64,000 nucleotides of DNA from Endozoicomonas sp965261315 (GTDB lineage: Bacteria; Pseudomonadota; Gammaproteobacteria; Pseudomonadales; Endozoicomonadaceae). The notes under the pieces are model-generated. The model had not been told where the DNA came from. It saw only the letters and a list, made by a program, of their open reading frames with translations, and did not search any database. Of the stretch, positions 10,035-19,028 are shown one piece after another (within the stretch, counting starts at the first letter, position 1; each line of letters starts with the position of its first letter). Made by a program: the position numbers and the translations under genes. The stretch is taken from positions 13,524-77,523 of the forward strand of contig CBDHDM010000107.1 of assembly GCA_965261315.1 (NCBI GenBank), in the 5' to 3' direction.

Positions 10035-10718
10035 TAAAAAAAGCTGAGCCTTAAGTGCTTTTCTTTCTTGAATGAGCGCTCTATTAATAGTACCAATGCT
10101 TGTATTTTCCTGATCAAGTTGAGCATTTACCATAATTTGCGTATTTGCATAGGCTTTAGCAGTGAAGTGTAATCTCATGCCTCTAATACTGGCTAATTTC
10201 AGATCTAAATCTCTCAGCGCAGCTTCATTTAATTCCTGAGTTTTGTGAACTTCAGCTCTTAAGGCTTCAAGCTTTTCTTTCAATAACTCGATATCAGTGA
10301 TAAAGCTTGATTCTGTAAAATCACTGTTACTTTTTTGGATGTTTCCTTGATTATCGTGATGTTTTTCTTCTCTCTCTTTTGAAAGCTGGTTCCTTAGGAC
10401 TTTGTTTTCAATAACAAGCTCAAGGTTTAAATCTATGACTCTTTTATGCTCTTTAGACAGTGCACAGTAAGTATTCCTGGCGCTGTGCATTTTATTCAGT
10501 TCATTATCGGCATGAACCAGAACAGTAAATCTACGGTTGGTGAGGGCTGTCATGAACAGCTTGTTGCTGGAAAAGCAAGCCCATTCATATTCTATGTATC
10601 TTTGTACTACTTCAGGCACTGCCTTGATCTGAAGGTTGTTTTCTTTCTGGTGTTTCAATATTTCACTGAACAACCCAGTAGGGCTGTCTTTATTTTGCCG
10701 AGTGTTCTGTACATCCAT
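10011..10718 (-). CDS. Hypothetical protein with central coiled coil
   Basis: 235 residues, not recognised. There is no signal peptide or membrane segment. Residues ~90-190 are charged and heptad-like (LELVIENKVLRNQLSKER, IELLKEKLEALRAEV), predicting coiled coil. The N-terminal third is mixed alpha with aromatic residues. The ribosome site is weak, and the 290 bases upstream are AT-rich. It probably forms its own transcription unit. Its 3' end runs 24 bases into the amidohydrolase relic. Confidence 0.55.
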   Translation of the reverse strand: MDVQNTRQNKDSPTGLFSEILKHQKENNLQIKAVPEVVQRYIEYEWACFSSNKLFMTALTNRRFTVLVHADNELNKMHSARNTYCALSKEHKRVIDLNLELVIENKVLRNQLSKEREEKHHDNQGNIQKSNSDFTESSFITDIELLKEKLEALRAEVHKTQELNEAALRDLDLKLASIRGMRLHFTAKAYANTQIMVNAQLDQENTSIGTINRALIQERKALKAQLFLLHQHEYF

Positions 10719-10930
10719 GATATTAAATTCTTTTTTAATATAAAGTTAGATAAATCAGATAGTTATCAATTGTTTCTATCTGCCGGAAAGCATGTTTTTG
10801 ATGTTCTTTAACAGTACTCGTCACGCTTAAAGCGACGATGCCAAGTGGTATGGGGATGCCTGTCATATGAGACTTTTTTCTTGCTCTATAGTTCAGAAAA
10901 ATGTTCAGAAAAACTTCAGGCCTCTGGAAG

Positions 10931-10942
10931 ATTGTTTACAAT
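10931..10942. promoter_or_regulatory. Possible GntR operator, distal site
   Basis: Palindrome ATTGT-TT-ACAAT, 68 bases before the GntR gene. Its half-site matches the stronger palindrome at 10990-11007, suggesting two binding sites for the adjacent FadR-type regulator. Confidence 0.45.
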
Positions 10943-10989
10943 ATAGGTAGAAATACCAATAAAAGTTCGGTATAAATGCCTCGAATTAA

Positions 10990-11007
10990 AATATTGTCAA
11001 CAATATT
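10990..11007. promoter_or_regulatory. Probable GntR operator at the regulator's own start
   Basis: Perfect 8+2+8 palindrome AATATTGT-CA-ACAATATT, with the TTGTCAACAA core common for FadR-subfamily GntR repressors. It ends two bases before the first ATG of the regulator gene, so binding should block its own operon. It also displaces any ribosome site for that ATG. Confidence 0.55.
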
Positions 11008-11009
11008 CG

Positions 11010-11696
11010 ATGATGCCTATGACCTCAACAGAGCCAACAATACGCCTTACTCAGGCCAGCGAAGTTACTGAGGTTCTGGTTCAGGACATTATCAGTGGCC
11101 AGTTGCCAGAGGGAAGTCGGATTTCTGAGCCAGAACTTTCACGGCGTTATGGTATCGGCCGTGGGCCACTGCGTGAAGCCATTCTAAGGCTTGAGGGCAT
11201 GGGGCTCGTGGTTCGAGCACCGCATGTGGGTGCCAGAGTTGTCACACTGACAAGACAGGAACTTTCAGAAATCTTTGCCATTCGAGAAGCCCTGGAAGGC
11301 ATTGCTGCCCGGGAAGCGGCAAGAAACATGACCAATGAAGACCTTATTGATCTGGGTCAACTCATTGAAAGTCATGCCCGTTATGTTGATGAACATAATG
11401 GTGAAGCCTACATGGATCAGGAAGGTGACTATGACTTTCACTATCGCATCATCAAAGCATCCAGTAACAAACGCCTGATCAGAGCACTGTGTGATGAGCT
11501 GTACCATCTGGTTCGCATTTACCGGCGATCATCCAATTCTGCCGCAAGACCAGAGCAGGCGCTGACAGAACACCAGATGATTTATAAAGCACTCAAGGAT
11601 CGAGATGGAGAGTTGGCTGAAATTCTGATGCGCCGGCATATCGCCCGGGCGCGTAGAGAGATTGAAGCCGCCATCGAACAGCAACAGAGCGGGTAA
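11010..11696 (+). CDS. GntR-family (FadR subfamily) regulator of the methylcitrate operon
   Basis: 228-residue repressor. The N-terminal winged helix-turn-helix (residues ~10-80) contains SEPELSRRYGIGRGPLREAI, the GntR signature. The C-terminal all-helical FCD ligand domain has the Asp/His pattern (DYDFHYRII, EHQMIYKAL, RRHIARAR) that holds a metal and a carboxylate effector. It is first in a co-directional run with the PrpB-like lyase, prpC, acnD and prpF, an order known from Pseudomonas and Shewanella, so control of propionate catabolism is likely, with 2-methylcitrate or a relative as inducer (inference). Starts at 11010, 11013 or 11019 (MTSTEP) are possible; none has a clear ribosome site because the palindrome abuts the first. 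Confidence 0.85.
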   Translation: MMPMTSTEPTIRLTQASEVTEVLVQDIISGQLPEGSRISEPELSRRYGIGRGPLREAILRLEGMGLVVRAPHVGARVVTLTRQELSEIFAIREALEGIAAREAARNMTNEDLIDLGQLIESHARYVDEHNGEAYMDQEGDYDFHYRIIKASSNKRLIRALCDELYHLVRIYRRSSNSAARPEQALTEHQMIYKALKDRDGELAEILMRRHIARARREIEAAIEQQQSG

Positions 11697-11747
11697 TGCT
11701 GTCGATAAAATTCTTTATAACAAGAAGCAAGAACCAGAGGTAACACA

Positions 11748-12587
11748 ATGAATCAAAAGAATAATGCATTAGATCGACTGATCGCCGAGCAGGGCATTGT
11801 TACCGCCCCCGGTGTCTACGATGGTATTTCTGCCCGCCTGGGTGAAGAAGCCGGTTTCTCTGCATTATACGCCAGTGGTGGTGCGATCGCGCGCAGTACC
11901 GGTGTTCCTGATATAGGTCTGCTGACGCTGACAGAAGTGGTTGATCGTGTTCGTCAGATTGTTGAAGCCACAACATTGCCCGTTATTGCCGACGCGGATA
12001 CCGGTTTTGGTAATGAGGTGAATGTTAAGCGGACAGTAGAACTGTTCCGTAATGCCGGCGTCAGTGCTTTCCACCTGGAAGATCAGGAATTCCCCAAGCG
12101 TTGCGGTCATCTCGATGGCAAGTCTCTGGTTTCTCTTGAAGAGATGTGTAAAAAAGTCTCTGTTGCCAAAAAATACGCGGGTGATGTCACCGTGATCGCC
12201 CGTACTGATGCGATTGCCGTCAACGGCTTTGAAGATGCTATTGACCGCGCCAGAGCTTACGTCGATGCCGGTGCCGACATGTTGTTTGTTGAAGCGCCAC
12301 AAACCATTGAACAGATCGAAGAGATAGCCCGACAGGCTCCTGGTCCCAAGCTGATTAACATGTTTTACAGTGGTAAAACGCCACTGGTGCCTACAGAAGA
12401 TCTTAAAGCCATGGGCTATCAGCTGATCATCATTCCATCGGATCTGCAAAGAGCCGCTGTCACGGCCATGCGAGAAGTGCTGAACGTTATCAAGCGTGAT
12501 GGCAACAGTGGTGCCATTGCTGACGGCATGATGACCTTCCAGGAACGTGAGCAACTGGTTAAAACCAAAGAGTTCCTGAACCCATAA
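11748..12587 (+). CDS. prpB: PrpB-position lyase of the isocitrate lyase/PEP mutase superfamily
   Basis: 279-residue enzyme placed where methylisocitrate lyase (2-methylisocitrate to pyruvate plus succinate) belongs in the operon. The fold is clear: ADADTGFG (81-88) binds Mg2+, and KRCGH (117-121) carries the catalytic Cys119. The catalytic loop continues LDGK, as in the 2,3-dimethylmalate lyase / PEP mutase-like branch, whereas textbook PrpB reads KRCGHRPNK; the C-terminus is also unlike E. coli PrpB. Operon context argues for methylisocitrate lyase, sequence detail for a non-canonical branch. A ribosome site (AGAGGTAA) precedes the ATG by a short spacer. Confidence 0.7.
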   Translation: MNQKNNALDRLIAEQGIVTAPGVYDGISARLGEEAGFSALYASGGAIARSTGVPDIGLLTLTEVVDRVRQIVEATTLPVIADADTGFGNEVNVKRTVELFRNAGVSAFHLEDQEFPKRCGHLDGKSLVSLEEMCKKVSVAKKYAGDVTVIARTDAIAVNGFEDAIDRARAYVDAGADMLFVEAPQTIEQIEEIARQAPGPKLINMFYSGKTPLVPTEDLKAMGYQLIIIPSDLQRAAVTAMREVLNVIKRDGNSGAIADGMMTFQEREQLVKTKEFLNP

Positions 12588-12769
12588 ATTGACCACTGCT
12601 GGTACTTCATCATTCAGTGATCAGCAGCTTTATAGTCAGTTTGAGGGAAGTCTTTTTTACAGGGAATCACAATAATTCCCGGGTACCGGCTGATGAGATG
12701 AGTAGCTTGGCTACTCTTCTGGTGCCTGACACTCAGCAAGTGAACGAAATAAAAAAACGGAGAAGTTCC

Positions 12770-13897
12770 ATGGCAGAGAAGAAATTAAGTGGTGCTGGTC
12801 TGCGTGGCCAGTCAGCGGGTGAAACCGCGCTGTGTACTGTTGGCCAAACCGGATCAGGCCTGACTTACCGTGGATACGATATCAAAGAACTGGCGGATAA
12901 AGCTCAGTTCGAAGAAGTTGCTTATCTCCTGCTTTACGGAAAACTGCCCAATCAAACCGAACTGGACGGTTACAAAGCCAAGCTGAAAGGCCTCCGCTCT
13001 CTGCCCGCTGCGTTGAAAACCGTTCTGGAACAGATTCCTGCCAATGCTCATCCAATGGATGTTATGCGCACCGGCTGCTCAATGCTGGGCAACCTGGAAA
13101 CCGAGCAGGATTTTTCAGAACAGAATGATCACATTGATCGCCTGCTGGCCATTTTCCCTGGCATGATCAACTACTGGTACAACTTCAGCCACAACGGTGT
13201 CCGTGTGGATGTCGATACCGATGCTGACTCCATTGCCGAGCAGTTTCTCTGGACGTTGCATAATAAGAAGCCTGAGCCTCTGCATGTTCAGGTAATGCAC
13301 GCTTCTCTCGTACTGTACGCTGAGCATGAATTCAATGCTTCAACGTTTACGGGTCGTGTTTGTGCTTCTACCCTGTCCGATATTCACAGTTGTGTAACCG
13401 GTGCTATCGGCTCTCTGCGTGGCCCATTGCATGGTGGTGCCAACGAAGCGGCCATGGAAATGATCGAGAACTGGCGTTCTCCAGAAGAAGCCGAAGACAA
13501 AATCATGGGCATGCTGGCCCGTAAAGATAAAATCATGGGCTTTGGTCATGCCATTTATCGTGAGTCAGACCCACGGAATGCCATCATCAAAGAATGGTCA
13601 CAAAAACTGTCTGAACAGGTCGGTGATCAGTGCCTGTATGCCGTTTCTGAGCGTGTTGAAGCCGTTATGTGGCGTGAGAAGAAGCTGTTCTGTAATGCCG
13701 ATTTCTTCCATGCATCGGCTTACAACTTTATGGGTATTCCCACCAAGCTGTTTACCCCGATCTTCGTTTGCTCCCGTGTTGCCGGTTGGACTGCTCACGT
13801 AATGGAGCAGCGTGCCAATAACCGGATTATCCGTCCATCTGCAGACTATACCGGTCCAGAGAGTGCAGAATGGGTAGCTATTGAAGACCGTGACTAA
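12770..13897 (+). CDS. prpC: 2-methylcitrate synthase
   Basis: 375 residues from the ATG at 12770 (MAEKKLSGAGL), chosen because a CGGAGAAG ribosome site sits just upstream and the family is 370-390 long; the frame is open 51 codons further upstream but that extension does not resemble the family. It condenses propionyl-CoA with oxaloacetate to 2-methylcitrate. Citrate-synthase-fold signatures are present: LRGPLHGGANE, GFGHAIYRESDPR with the catalytic His, and the C-terminal EQRANNRIIRPSADYTGP with substrate-binding Arg. It lies third in the methylcitrate operon. Confidence 0.93.
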   Translation: MAEKKLSGAGLRGQSAGETALCTVGQTGSGLTYRGYDIKELADKAQFEEVAYLLLYGKLPNQTELDGYKAKLKGLRSLPAALKTVLEQIPANAHPMDVMRTGCSMLGNLETEQDFSEQNDHIDRLLAIFPGMINYWYNFSHNGVRVDVDTDADSIAEQFLWTLHNKKPEPLHVQVMHASLVLYAEHEFNASTFTGRVCASTLSDIHSCVTGAIGSLRGPLHGGANEAAMEMIENWRSPEEAEDKIMGMLARKDKIMGFGHAIYRESDPRNAIIKEWSQKLSEQVGDQCLYAVSERVEAVMWREKKLFCNADFFHASAYNFMGIPTKLFTPIFVCSRVAGWTAHVMEQRANNRIIRPSADYTGPESAEWVAIEDRD

Positions 13898-13908
13898 GCC
13901 ATGAAGAT

Positions 13909-13953
13909 CACAAAGCGCACAAAGTTAATTATTTCTTCTTTGTGTGTTTTGTG
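13909..13953. repeat. CACAAAG-type stem-loop between prpC and acnD
   Basis: Arms CACAAAGCGCACAAAG (13909-13924) and its near-complement CTTTGTGTGTTTTGTG (13938-13953, 14 of 16 positions pair) enclose a 13-base AT-rich loop. A second copy of the same motif, with a different loop, follows ppsA at 21413-21476. It looks like a dispersed intergenic repeat that may also attenuate or stabilise the operon mRNA. Confidence 0.6.
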
Positions 13954-13997
13954 GTTCAACCAAAACAATAAATTACTTGCCCGGTGACATTAGACGT

Positions 13998-16619
13998 ATG
14001 AATACTGTTTCTGAAAATACGGCCTTTCGTAAAACATTACCCGGTACTCAACTGGACTATTTTGACACCCGTGAAGCCGTGGAAGCGATTCAGCCGGGCG
14101 CTTATAAAACGTTACCTTATACCTCCAGAGTGTTGGCTGAGCAGTTGGTTCGCCGTTGCGATCCGGCAACCTTAACCGATTCTATGAAACAGATTATTGA
14201 ACGCAGGCGGGATCTGGATTTCCCCTGGTATCCTGCTCGTGTTGTGTGTCATGACATTCTTGGACAGACCGCTCTTGTTGACCTTGCCGGCCTGAGAGAT
14301 GCCATTGCGGAGCAGGGTGGGGACCCTTCTAAAGTTAACCCTGTTGTTCCTACCCAATTGATTGTTGACCACTCCCTGTCCGTTGAACACGGTGGTTTTG
14401 ATCCGGATGCTTTTGAAAAGAACCGGGCGATAGAAGATCGTCGAAACGAGGATCGTTTTCACTTCATTGAGTGGGCCAAAACCGCCTTTGAAAATGTGGA
14501 TGTGATTCCTGCCGGCAATGGCATTATGCACCAGATCAATCTGGAGAAAATGTCTCCGGTTATTCAGGCTCGTGATGGTATTGCCTATCCGGATACCTGT
14601 GTCGGCACCGACAGCCATACGCCCCACGTTGATGCCCTGGGCGTTATCGCCATTGGTGTCGGTGGCCTTGAAGCTGAAACCGTGATGTTGGGTCGCCCTT
14701 CCATGATGCGTCTACCGAATATCGTGGGTGTTGAATTGGTGGGCAAGCGCCAACCCGGTATTACTGCCACTGATATCGTTCTGGCGTTAACCGAATTTCT
14801 GAGAAAAGAGCGCGTAGTCTCTGCTTATCTTGAGTTTTTTGGTGAAGGTGCTGCCAATCTGACCATTGGTGACCGTGCGACCATCTCCAACATGACGCCA
14901 GAGTTTGGCGCTTCTGCTGGCATGTTCTATATCGATGAGCAGACCATTGACTACCTCAAGCTGACCGGTCGTGAGCCAGAGCAAGTGGCTCTGGTCGAAA
15001 ATTATGCGAAGACCACCGGGCTCTGGGCGGATGATCTGGACGCTGCTGAATATGAGCGGGTACTGACGTTTGACCTTTCTTCCGTATGCCGAAATATGGC
15101 TGGCCCCTCCAATCCACATCGCCGTCTGCCAACCTCAGAGCTGCAGAGTCGTGGTGTTGCTGGCGATTGGAAAAAAGGGTGGGAAGAAAAGAGTGGTGAA
15201 ATGCCTGATGGTGCCATCATCATCGCAGCGATTACCAGCTGTACCAATACCAGTAATCCCCGTAATGTTGTGGCCGCCGGTCTGGTCGCACGCAAAGCCA
15301 ATGAGCTGGGCCTTATTCGTAAGCCATGGGTGAAATCCTCTTTTGCTCCTGGCTCCAAAGTTGCCAAGCTTTATCTTGAGGAAGCCGGTCTTCTCTCGGA
15401 GATGGAAAAGTTGGGCTTTGGTATTGTTGCCTACGCCTGTACTACTTGTAATGGTATGAGTGGTGCCCTTGATCCCGAGATTCAGCAGGAAGTGATTGAT
15501 CGTGATCTCTATGCAACCGCTGTCCTGTCCGGTAACCGTAACTTTGATGGCCGTATTCATCCTTATGCGAAACAGGCGTTTCTGGCATCGCCTCCTCTGG
15601 TGGTTGCGTATGCCATCGCCGGAACAGTGCGTTTTGATATCGAAAAGGACGTATTGGGTACTGATAACAAGGGTAACCCCATTACCCTGAAAGACATCTG
15701 GCCCAGTGATGAAGAGATTGATGCGATTGTTGCAGAATCCGTAAAGCCTGAGCAGTTCAAGCAGGTTTACATTCCGATGTTTGACCTGGGTAAAGCCGAA
15801 GAGGCAGAGAGCCCACTGTACGACTGGCAGCCAATGAGTACCTATATCCGCCGCCCCCCTTACTGGGAAGGTGCTTTGGCGGGGGAACGCACGTTGAAAG
15901 GTATGCGTCCTCTGGCGGTATTGGGTGACAACATCACCACAGACCATCTTTCACCTTCCAATGCAATTATGGCCAGCAGTGCAGCTGGAGAGTATCTGGC
16001 GAAAATGGGCTTGCCTGAAGAAGACTTTAACTCCTATGCAACCCACCGGGGTGATCACCTTACTGCTCAGAGAGCGACATTTGCCAACCCTAAACTCCTC
16101 AATGAGATGTGTCTTGACGCCAATGGCGAGGTTAAACAGGGTTCTCTGGCACGGGTTGAGCCTGAAGGCAGAGAAACCCGGATGTGGGAAGCCATCGAAA
16201 CCTATATGGAGCGCAAGCAGCCATTGATCATTGTGGCTGGTGCTGATTATGGTCAGGGTTCATCCCGTGACTGGGCGGCCAAAGGGGTTCGTCTGGCAGG
16301 CGTAGAAGCGATTGCAGCCGAAGGTTTTGAACGTATTCACCGGACCAACCTGGTGGGTATGGGGGTGCTGCCTCTTGAGTTTAAAGCAGGTACAACCCGT
16401 AAAACACTGGGTCTGGATGGCACGGAAATTTACGATGTTCTGGGTGAGCCTACACCGGGTGCAACGCTGGCTCTGCTGATCCACCGTAACAATGGAAAAA
16501 CATTGGAAGTGCCTGTGACCTGCAGACTTGATACTGCAGAAGAAGTCTCTGTCTATGCGGCAGGGGGGGTTCTCCAGCGATTTGCCAAGGACTTCCTGGA
16601 GTCAGAGGCGGTAGCCTGA
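13998..16619 (+). CDS. acnD: Fe/S-dependent 2-methylcitrate dehydratase AcnD
   Basis: 873 residues from ATG 13998 (MNTVSENTAFRK). The 18 codons open further upstream (from 13944) run into the stem-loop and do not look coding. It is an aconitase-family enzyme that dehydrates 2-methylcitrate; together with PrpF it replaces PrpD in many gammaproteobacteria. Cluster-ligand motifs are present: SCTNTSNPRN with one Cys and ACTTCNGMSG with the other two. The swivelling C-terminal domain has GADYGQGSSRDWAAKG. Presence next to prpF distinguishes it from housekeeping AcnA. Confidence 0.93.
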   Translation: MNTVSENTAFRKTLPGTQLDYFDTREAVEAIQPGAYKTLPYTSRVLAEQLVRRCDPATLTDSMKQIIERRRDLDFPWYPARVVCHDILGQTALVDLAGLRDAIAEQGGDPSKVNPVVPTQLIVDHSLSVEHGGFDPDAFEKNRAIEDRRNEDRFHFIEWAKTAFENVDVIPAGNGIMHQINLEKMSPVIQARDGIAYPDTCVGTDSHTPHVDALGVIAIGVGGLEAETVMLGRPSMMRLPNIVGVELVGKRQPGITATDIVLALTEFLRKERVVSAYLEFFGEGAANLTIGDRATISNMTPEFGASAGMFYIDEQTIDYLKLTGREPEQVALVENYAKTTGLWADDLDAAEYERVLTFDLSSVCRNMAGPSNPHRRLPTSELQSRGVAGDWKKGWEEKSGEMPDGAIIIAAITSCTNTSNPRNVVAAGLVARKANELGLIRKPWVKSSFAPGSKVAKLYLEEAGLLSEMEKLGFGIVAYACTTCNGMSGALDPEIQQEVIDRDLYATAVLSGNRNFDGRIHPYAKQAFLASPPLVVAYAIAGTVRFDIEKDVLGTDNKGNPITLKDIWPSDEEIDAIVAESVKPEQFKQVYIPMFDLGKAEEAESPLYDWQPMSTYIRRPPYWEGALAGERTLKGMRPLAVLGDNITTDHLSPSNAIMASSAAGEYLAKMGLPEEDFNSYATHRGDHLTAQRATFANPKLLNEMCLDANGEVKQGSLARVEPEGRETRMWEAIETYMERKQPLIIVAGADYGQGSSRDWAAKGVRLAGVEAIAAEGFERIHRTNLVGMGVLPLEFKAGTTRKTLGLDGTEIYDVLGEPTPGATLALLIHRNNGKTLEVPVTCRLDTAEEVSVYAAGGVLQRFAKDFLESEAVA

Positions 16620-16639
16620 GCAAACCCTTCTCCTTGCTC

Positions 16640-16745
16640 CCTTGCCATGCGTGGGAGCTTTGGTATGCATTCTCATGCAACGAGTTTGTCGCAAAAGGTA
16701 CGAGTGCAGACCTTTTGCGACAACCTCGCAACGCGTGGAACGAGA
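16640..16745. repeat. Intergenic palindromic repeat region before prpF
   Basis: Contains a near-perfect 18-bp inverted repeat, arms 16681-16698 and 16711-16728 with one mismatch, around a 12-base loop. To its left is GCGTGGGAGCTTTGGTATGC followed by ATTCTCATGCAACGAG, which resembles the widespread gammaproteobacterial repeat built on CGTGGGAA/GGTATGCATTCCCACGC; GCGTGGAACGAG recurs at the right end. It is probably a mobile REP-like element inserted within the operon. Confidence 0.55.
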
Positions 16746-16757
16746 GAGAATACGGAT

Positions 16758-17936
16758 ATGACTTATTCCCCCCAGATAAAAGTTCCTGCTACTTACATGC
16801 GTGGGGGCACCAGTAAAGGTGTCTTTTTCAATCTCACCGATTTGCCCGAAGCTGCGCAGATACCGGGTGAAGCTCGTGATGCATTGTTACTTCGGGTGAT
16901 TGGCAGCCCTGATCCCTACGATAAGCAAATCGATGGTATGGGCGGGGCAACGTCCAGTACCAGCAAAACCGTGATTCTTTCAAAAACCAGTCAGCCGGAT
17001 CACGATGTGGACTACCTGTTTGGACAGGTGTCTATTGATAAACCCTTTGTTGATTGGAGCGGGAACTGCGGTAACCTCACCGCGGCTGTTGGTGCTTTTG
17101 CCATCAGTAGTGGCCTGGTTGATGCCGAACGGATTCCTGACAATGGCATTGCAACGGTAAGAATCTGGCAGGCCAATATCAAGAAAACCATTATTGCCAA
17201 TGTGCCCATGACGGATGGTGCGGTTCAGGAAACCGGTGACTTTGTTCTTGATGGTGTGACCTTTCCGGCGGCTGAAGTTCAGGTTGAGTTTCTGAACCCG
17301 GCGGATGGTGAGGGTGCTATGTTCCCAACCGGTCATCTGGTGGATGATCTTGAAGTGCCGGGCGTCGGAACACTGAAAGCCACCATGATCAATGCCGGTA
17401 TTCCCACTATTTTCGTCAATGCAGAAGCCATTGGTTACCAGGGAACCGAACTGCAGGAAGCCATTAATGGTGATGCAAAAGCACTGGCCATGTTTGAGAG
17501 TATTCGAGCTCACGGCGCTATTCAGATGGGATTGATCAGTAATATCGAAGAAGCGGCTACCCGACAGCATACGCCAAAAGTCGCCTTTGTCTCCAAGCCA
17601 AAAAGTTACCTTTCTTCCAGCGGTAAAGAAGTCTCTGAAGGTGATGTGGATCTGCTGGTTCGGGCACTCTCTATGGGTAAACTGCACCATGCCATGATGG
17701 GTACAGCGGCAGTGGCCATTGGGACTGCTGCAGCGATTCCCGGAACCCTGGTTAATCTTGCCGCTGGTGGTGGTGAAAGGCGTGCCATTCGCTTTGGTCA
17801 TCCTTCCGGTACATTAAAGGTGGGTGCTGAAGCAGCATTGCAAGATGGTCAGTGGTCTGTGACCAAAGCCATTATGAGTCGCAGTGCCAGAGTTTTAATG
17901 GAAGGCTGGGTGCGAGTGCCGGGTGATACTTTCTAA
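16758..17936 (+). CDS. prpF: 2-methylaconitate cis-trans isomerase PrpF
   Basis: 392 residues from ATG 16758 (MTYSPQIKVPATYMRGG), the normal PrpF start and length; the longer open frame upstream translates the repeat region and is not genuine. It belongs to the diaminopimelate-epimerase-like fold and isomerises 2-methylaconitate, the AcnD product, so that it can be hydrated to 2-methylisocitrate. Typical segments are YMRGGTSKGVFF at the N-terminus, DWSGNCGNLTAAVG with the active-site Cys near residue 105, and HPSGTLKVGAE near the C-terminus. It is the last gene of the operon and is followed by a strong terminator. Confidence 0.93.
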   Translation: MTYSPQIKVPATYMRGGTSKGVFFNLTDLPEAAQIPGEARDALLLRVIGSPDPYDKQIDGMGGATSSTSKTVILSKTSQPDHDVDYLFGQVSIDKPFVDWSGNCGNLTAAVGAFAISSGLVDAERIPDNGIATVRIWQANIKKTIIANVPMTDGAVQETGDFVLDGVTFPAAEVQVEFLNPADGEGAMFPTGHLVDDLEVPGVGTLKATMINAGIPTIFVNAEAIGYQGTELQEAINGDAKALAMFESIRAHGAIQMGLISNIEEAATRQHTPKVAFVSKPKSYLSSSGKEVSEGDVDLLVRALSMGKLHHAMMGTAAVAIGTAAAIPGTLVNLAAGGGERRAIRFGHPSGTLKVGAEAALQDGQWSVTKAIMSRSARVLMEGWVRVPGDTF

Positions 17937-17953
17937 GCGGATAAGGTATGTGG

Positions 17954-17989
17954 AACAAAGCATAGCCTTGTAAATGGCTATGCTTTGTT
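17954..17989. terminator. Terminator between prpF and ppsR
   Basis: Perfect 14-bp stem (AACAAAGCATAGCC / GGCTATGCTTTGTT), 8-base loop, followed by T on the plus strand and preceded by A on the left. It can serve both convergent genes. Confidence 0.85.
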
Positions 17990-18000
17990 TTACTTCCCGC

Positions 18001-18822
18001 TTATTTCAGCCTTCTGACCAAGTTGGCCTGATCCATTATCCGTGTCGCAATCTCTTCGACAGAAAACTCCGTTGTATCGATATAACTGATCTGCTCCTGC
18101 CTATAAATCTGTTCTACGGCATGTACCTCATACTGGCACTGTTTTGCTGATGAATAACGGCTGTTAGGACGGCGTTCATTTCGGATTCCCAGCAGTCGAA
18201 CCGGGTTAATCGTCAGGCCAAACAATCGCTCTTTATAGGGTTTGAGCACATCCGGAAGCTTTATCCCTTTATCCAGGTCATCCTCTGTAATGGGGTAATT
18301 TGCCGCAAAAATGCCAAACTGCAAGCCAAGATAAATGCAGGTTGGTGTTTTTCCAGAACGTGAAGCCCCCAGCAGAATGATATCTGCCTTTTCATAGTGT
18401 CTGTATCGTGCGCCATCATCGTTATCCAAAGCAAACTGAACCGCCTCAATACGCCGGTGGTAACTGTCACTGCTGGTGGTAGAGCGCTTCTTACCAACGG
18501 TGTAAAGAGGGTGGGAGCCCAGCTCAATCTCCAAACCAGGCAAAAAAGTCGAAAAAAGGTCGATAATATAGGCACCACTGGTATGCATTAACTGGCTGAC
18601 TTCTTCATTTAACACCGTCATGAAAATAATGGGCTGAACCTTCTCAGTCTGGTGGGCTTCAGTGATCTGCATGAGTGCTTTTACTGCCTTTTCCCGTGTA
18701 TCTATATAGGGCAGCGTGTGATGACAAAACGTCGGGCCAGAAAATTGGGCGAGCAGGCTCTGGCCAAAGGACTCAGCTGTTATGCCGGTTCCATCTGAGA
18801 TGAAAAATACCGATCTTTCCAC
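18001..18822 (-). CDS. ppsR: PEP synthase regulatory protein (kinase/pyrophosphorylase)
   Basis: 273-residue member of the DUF299 family. It is a bifunctional regulator that inactivates PEP synthase by ADP-dependent phosphorylation of a Thr next to the catalytic His and reactivates it by Pi-dependent pyrophosphorolysis. It opens with VFFISDGTGITAE and has the P-loop-like GASRSGKTPTCIYL near residue 155. It is divergent from ppsA, whose product it controls, across about 200 bases with both promoters; this pairing is conserved in Pseudomonas and relatives. Confidence 0.93.
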   Translation of the reverse strand: MERSVFFISDGTGITAESFGQSLLAQFSGPTFCHHTLPYIDTREKAVKALMQITEAHQTEKVQPIIFMTVLNEEVSQLMHTSGAYIIDLFSTFLPGLEIELGSHPLYTVGKKRSTTSSDSYHRRIEAVQFALDNDDGARYRHYEKADIILLGASRSGKTPTCIYLGLQFGIFAANYPITEDDLDKGIKLPDVLKPYKERLFGLTINPVRLLGIRNERRPNSRYSSAKQCQYEVHAVEQIYRQEQISYIDTTEFSVEEIATRIMDQANLVRRLK

Positions 18823-19028
18823 AAAATGACTTCCTGATGAAAACGGATGTTAAAAAACACTTCCAATTAATAACATTATCTAACAAACTATACCGGAATA
18901 TTTCCAGTGATAGAACTATTGTCGTCTGCTTTTGCTGTGCAACCCCCAATGATTCAATGGCATATGCATAAACTGGAATTGGCAGTGATTAATCTGATCT
19001 TTTATTAGATAAGCGTTGGGAGAATGGC

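Noticed and set aside
12617..12769. N-terminal extension of prpC
   Set aside because: No match to the family, and a good ribosome site precedes the internal ATG at 12770.
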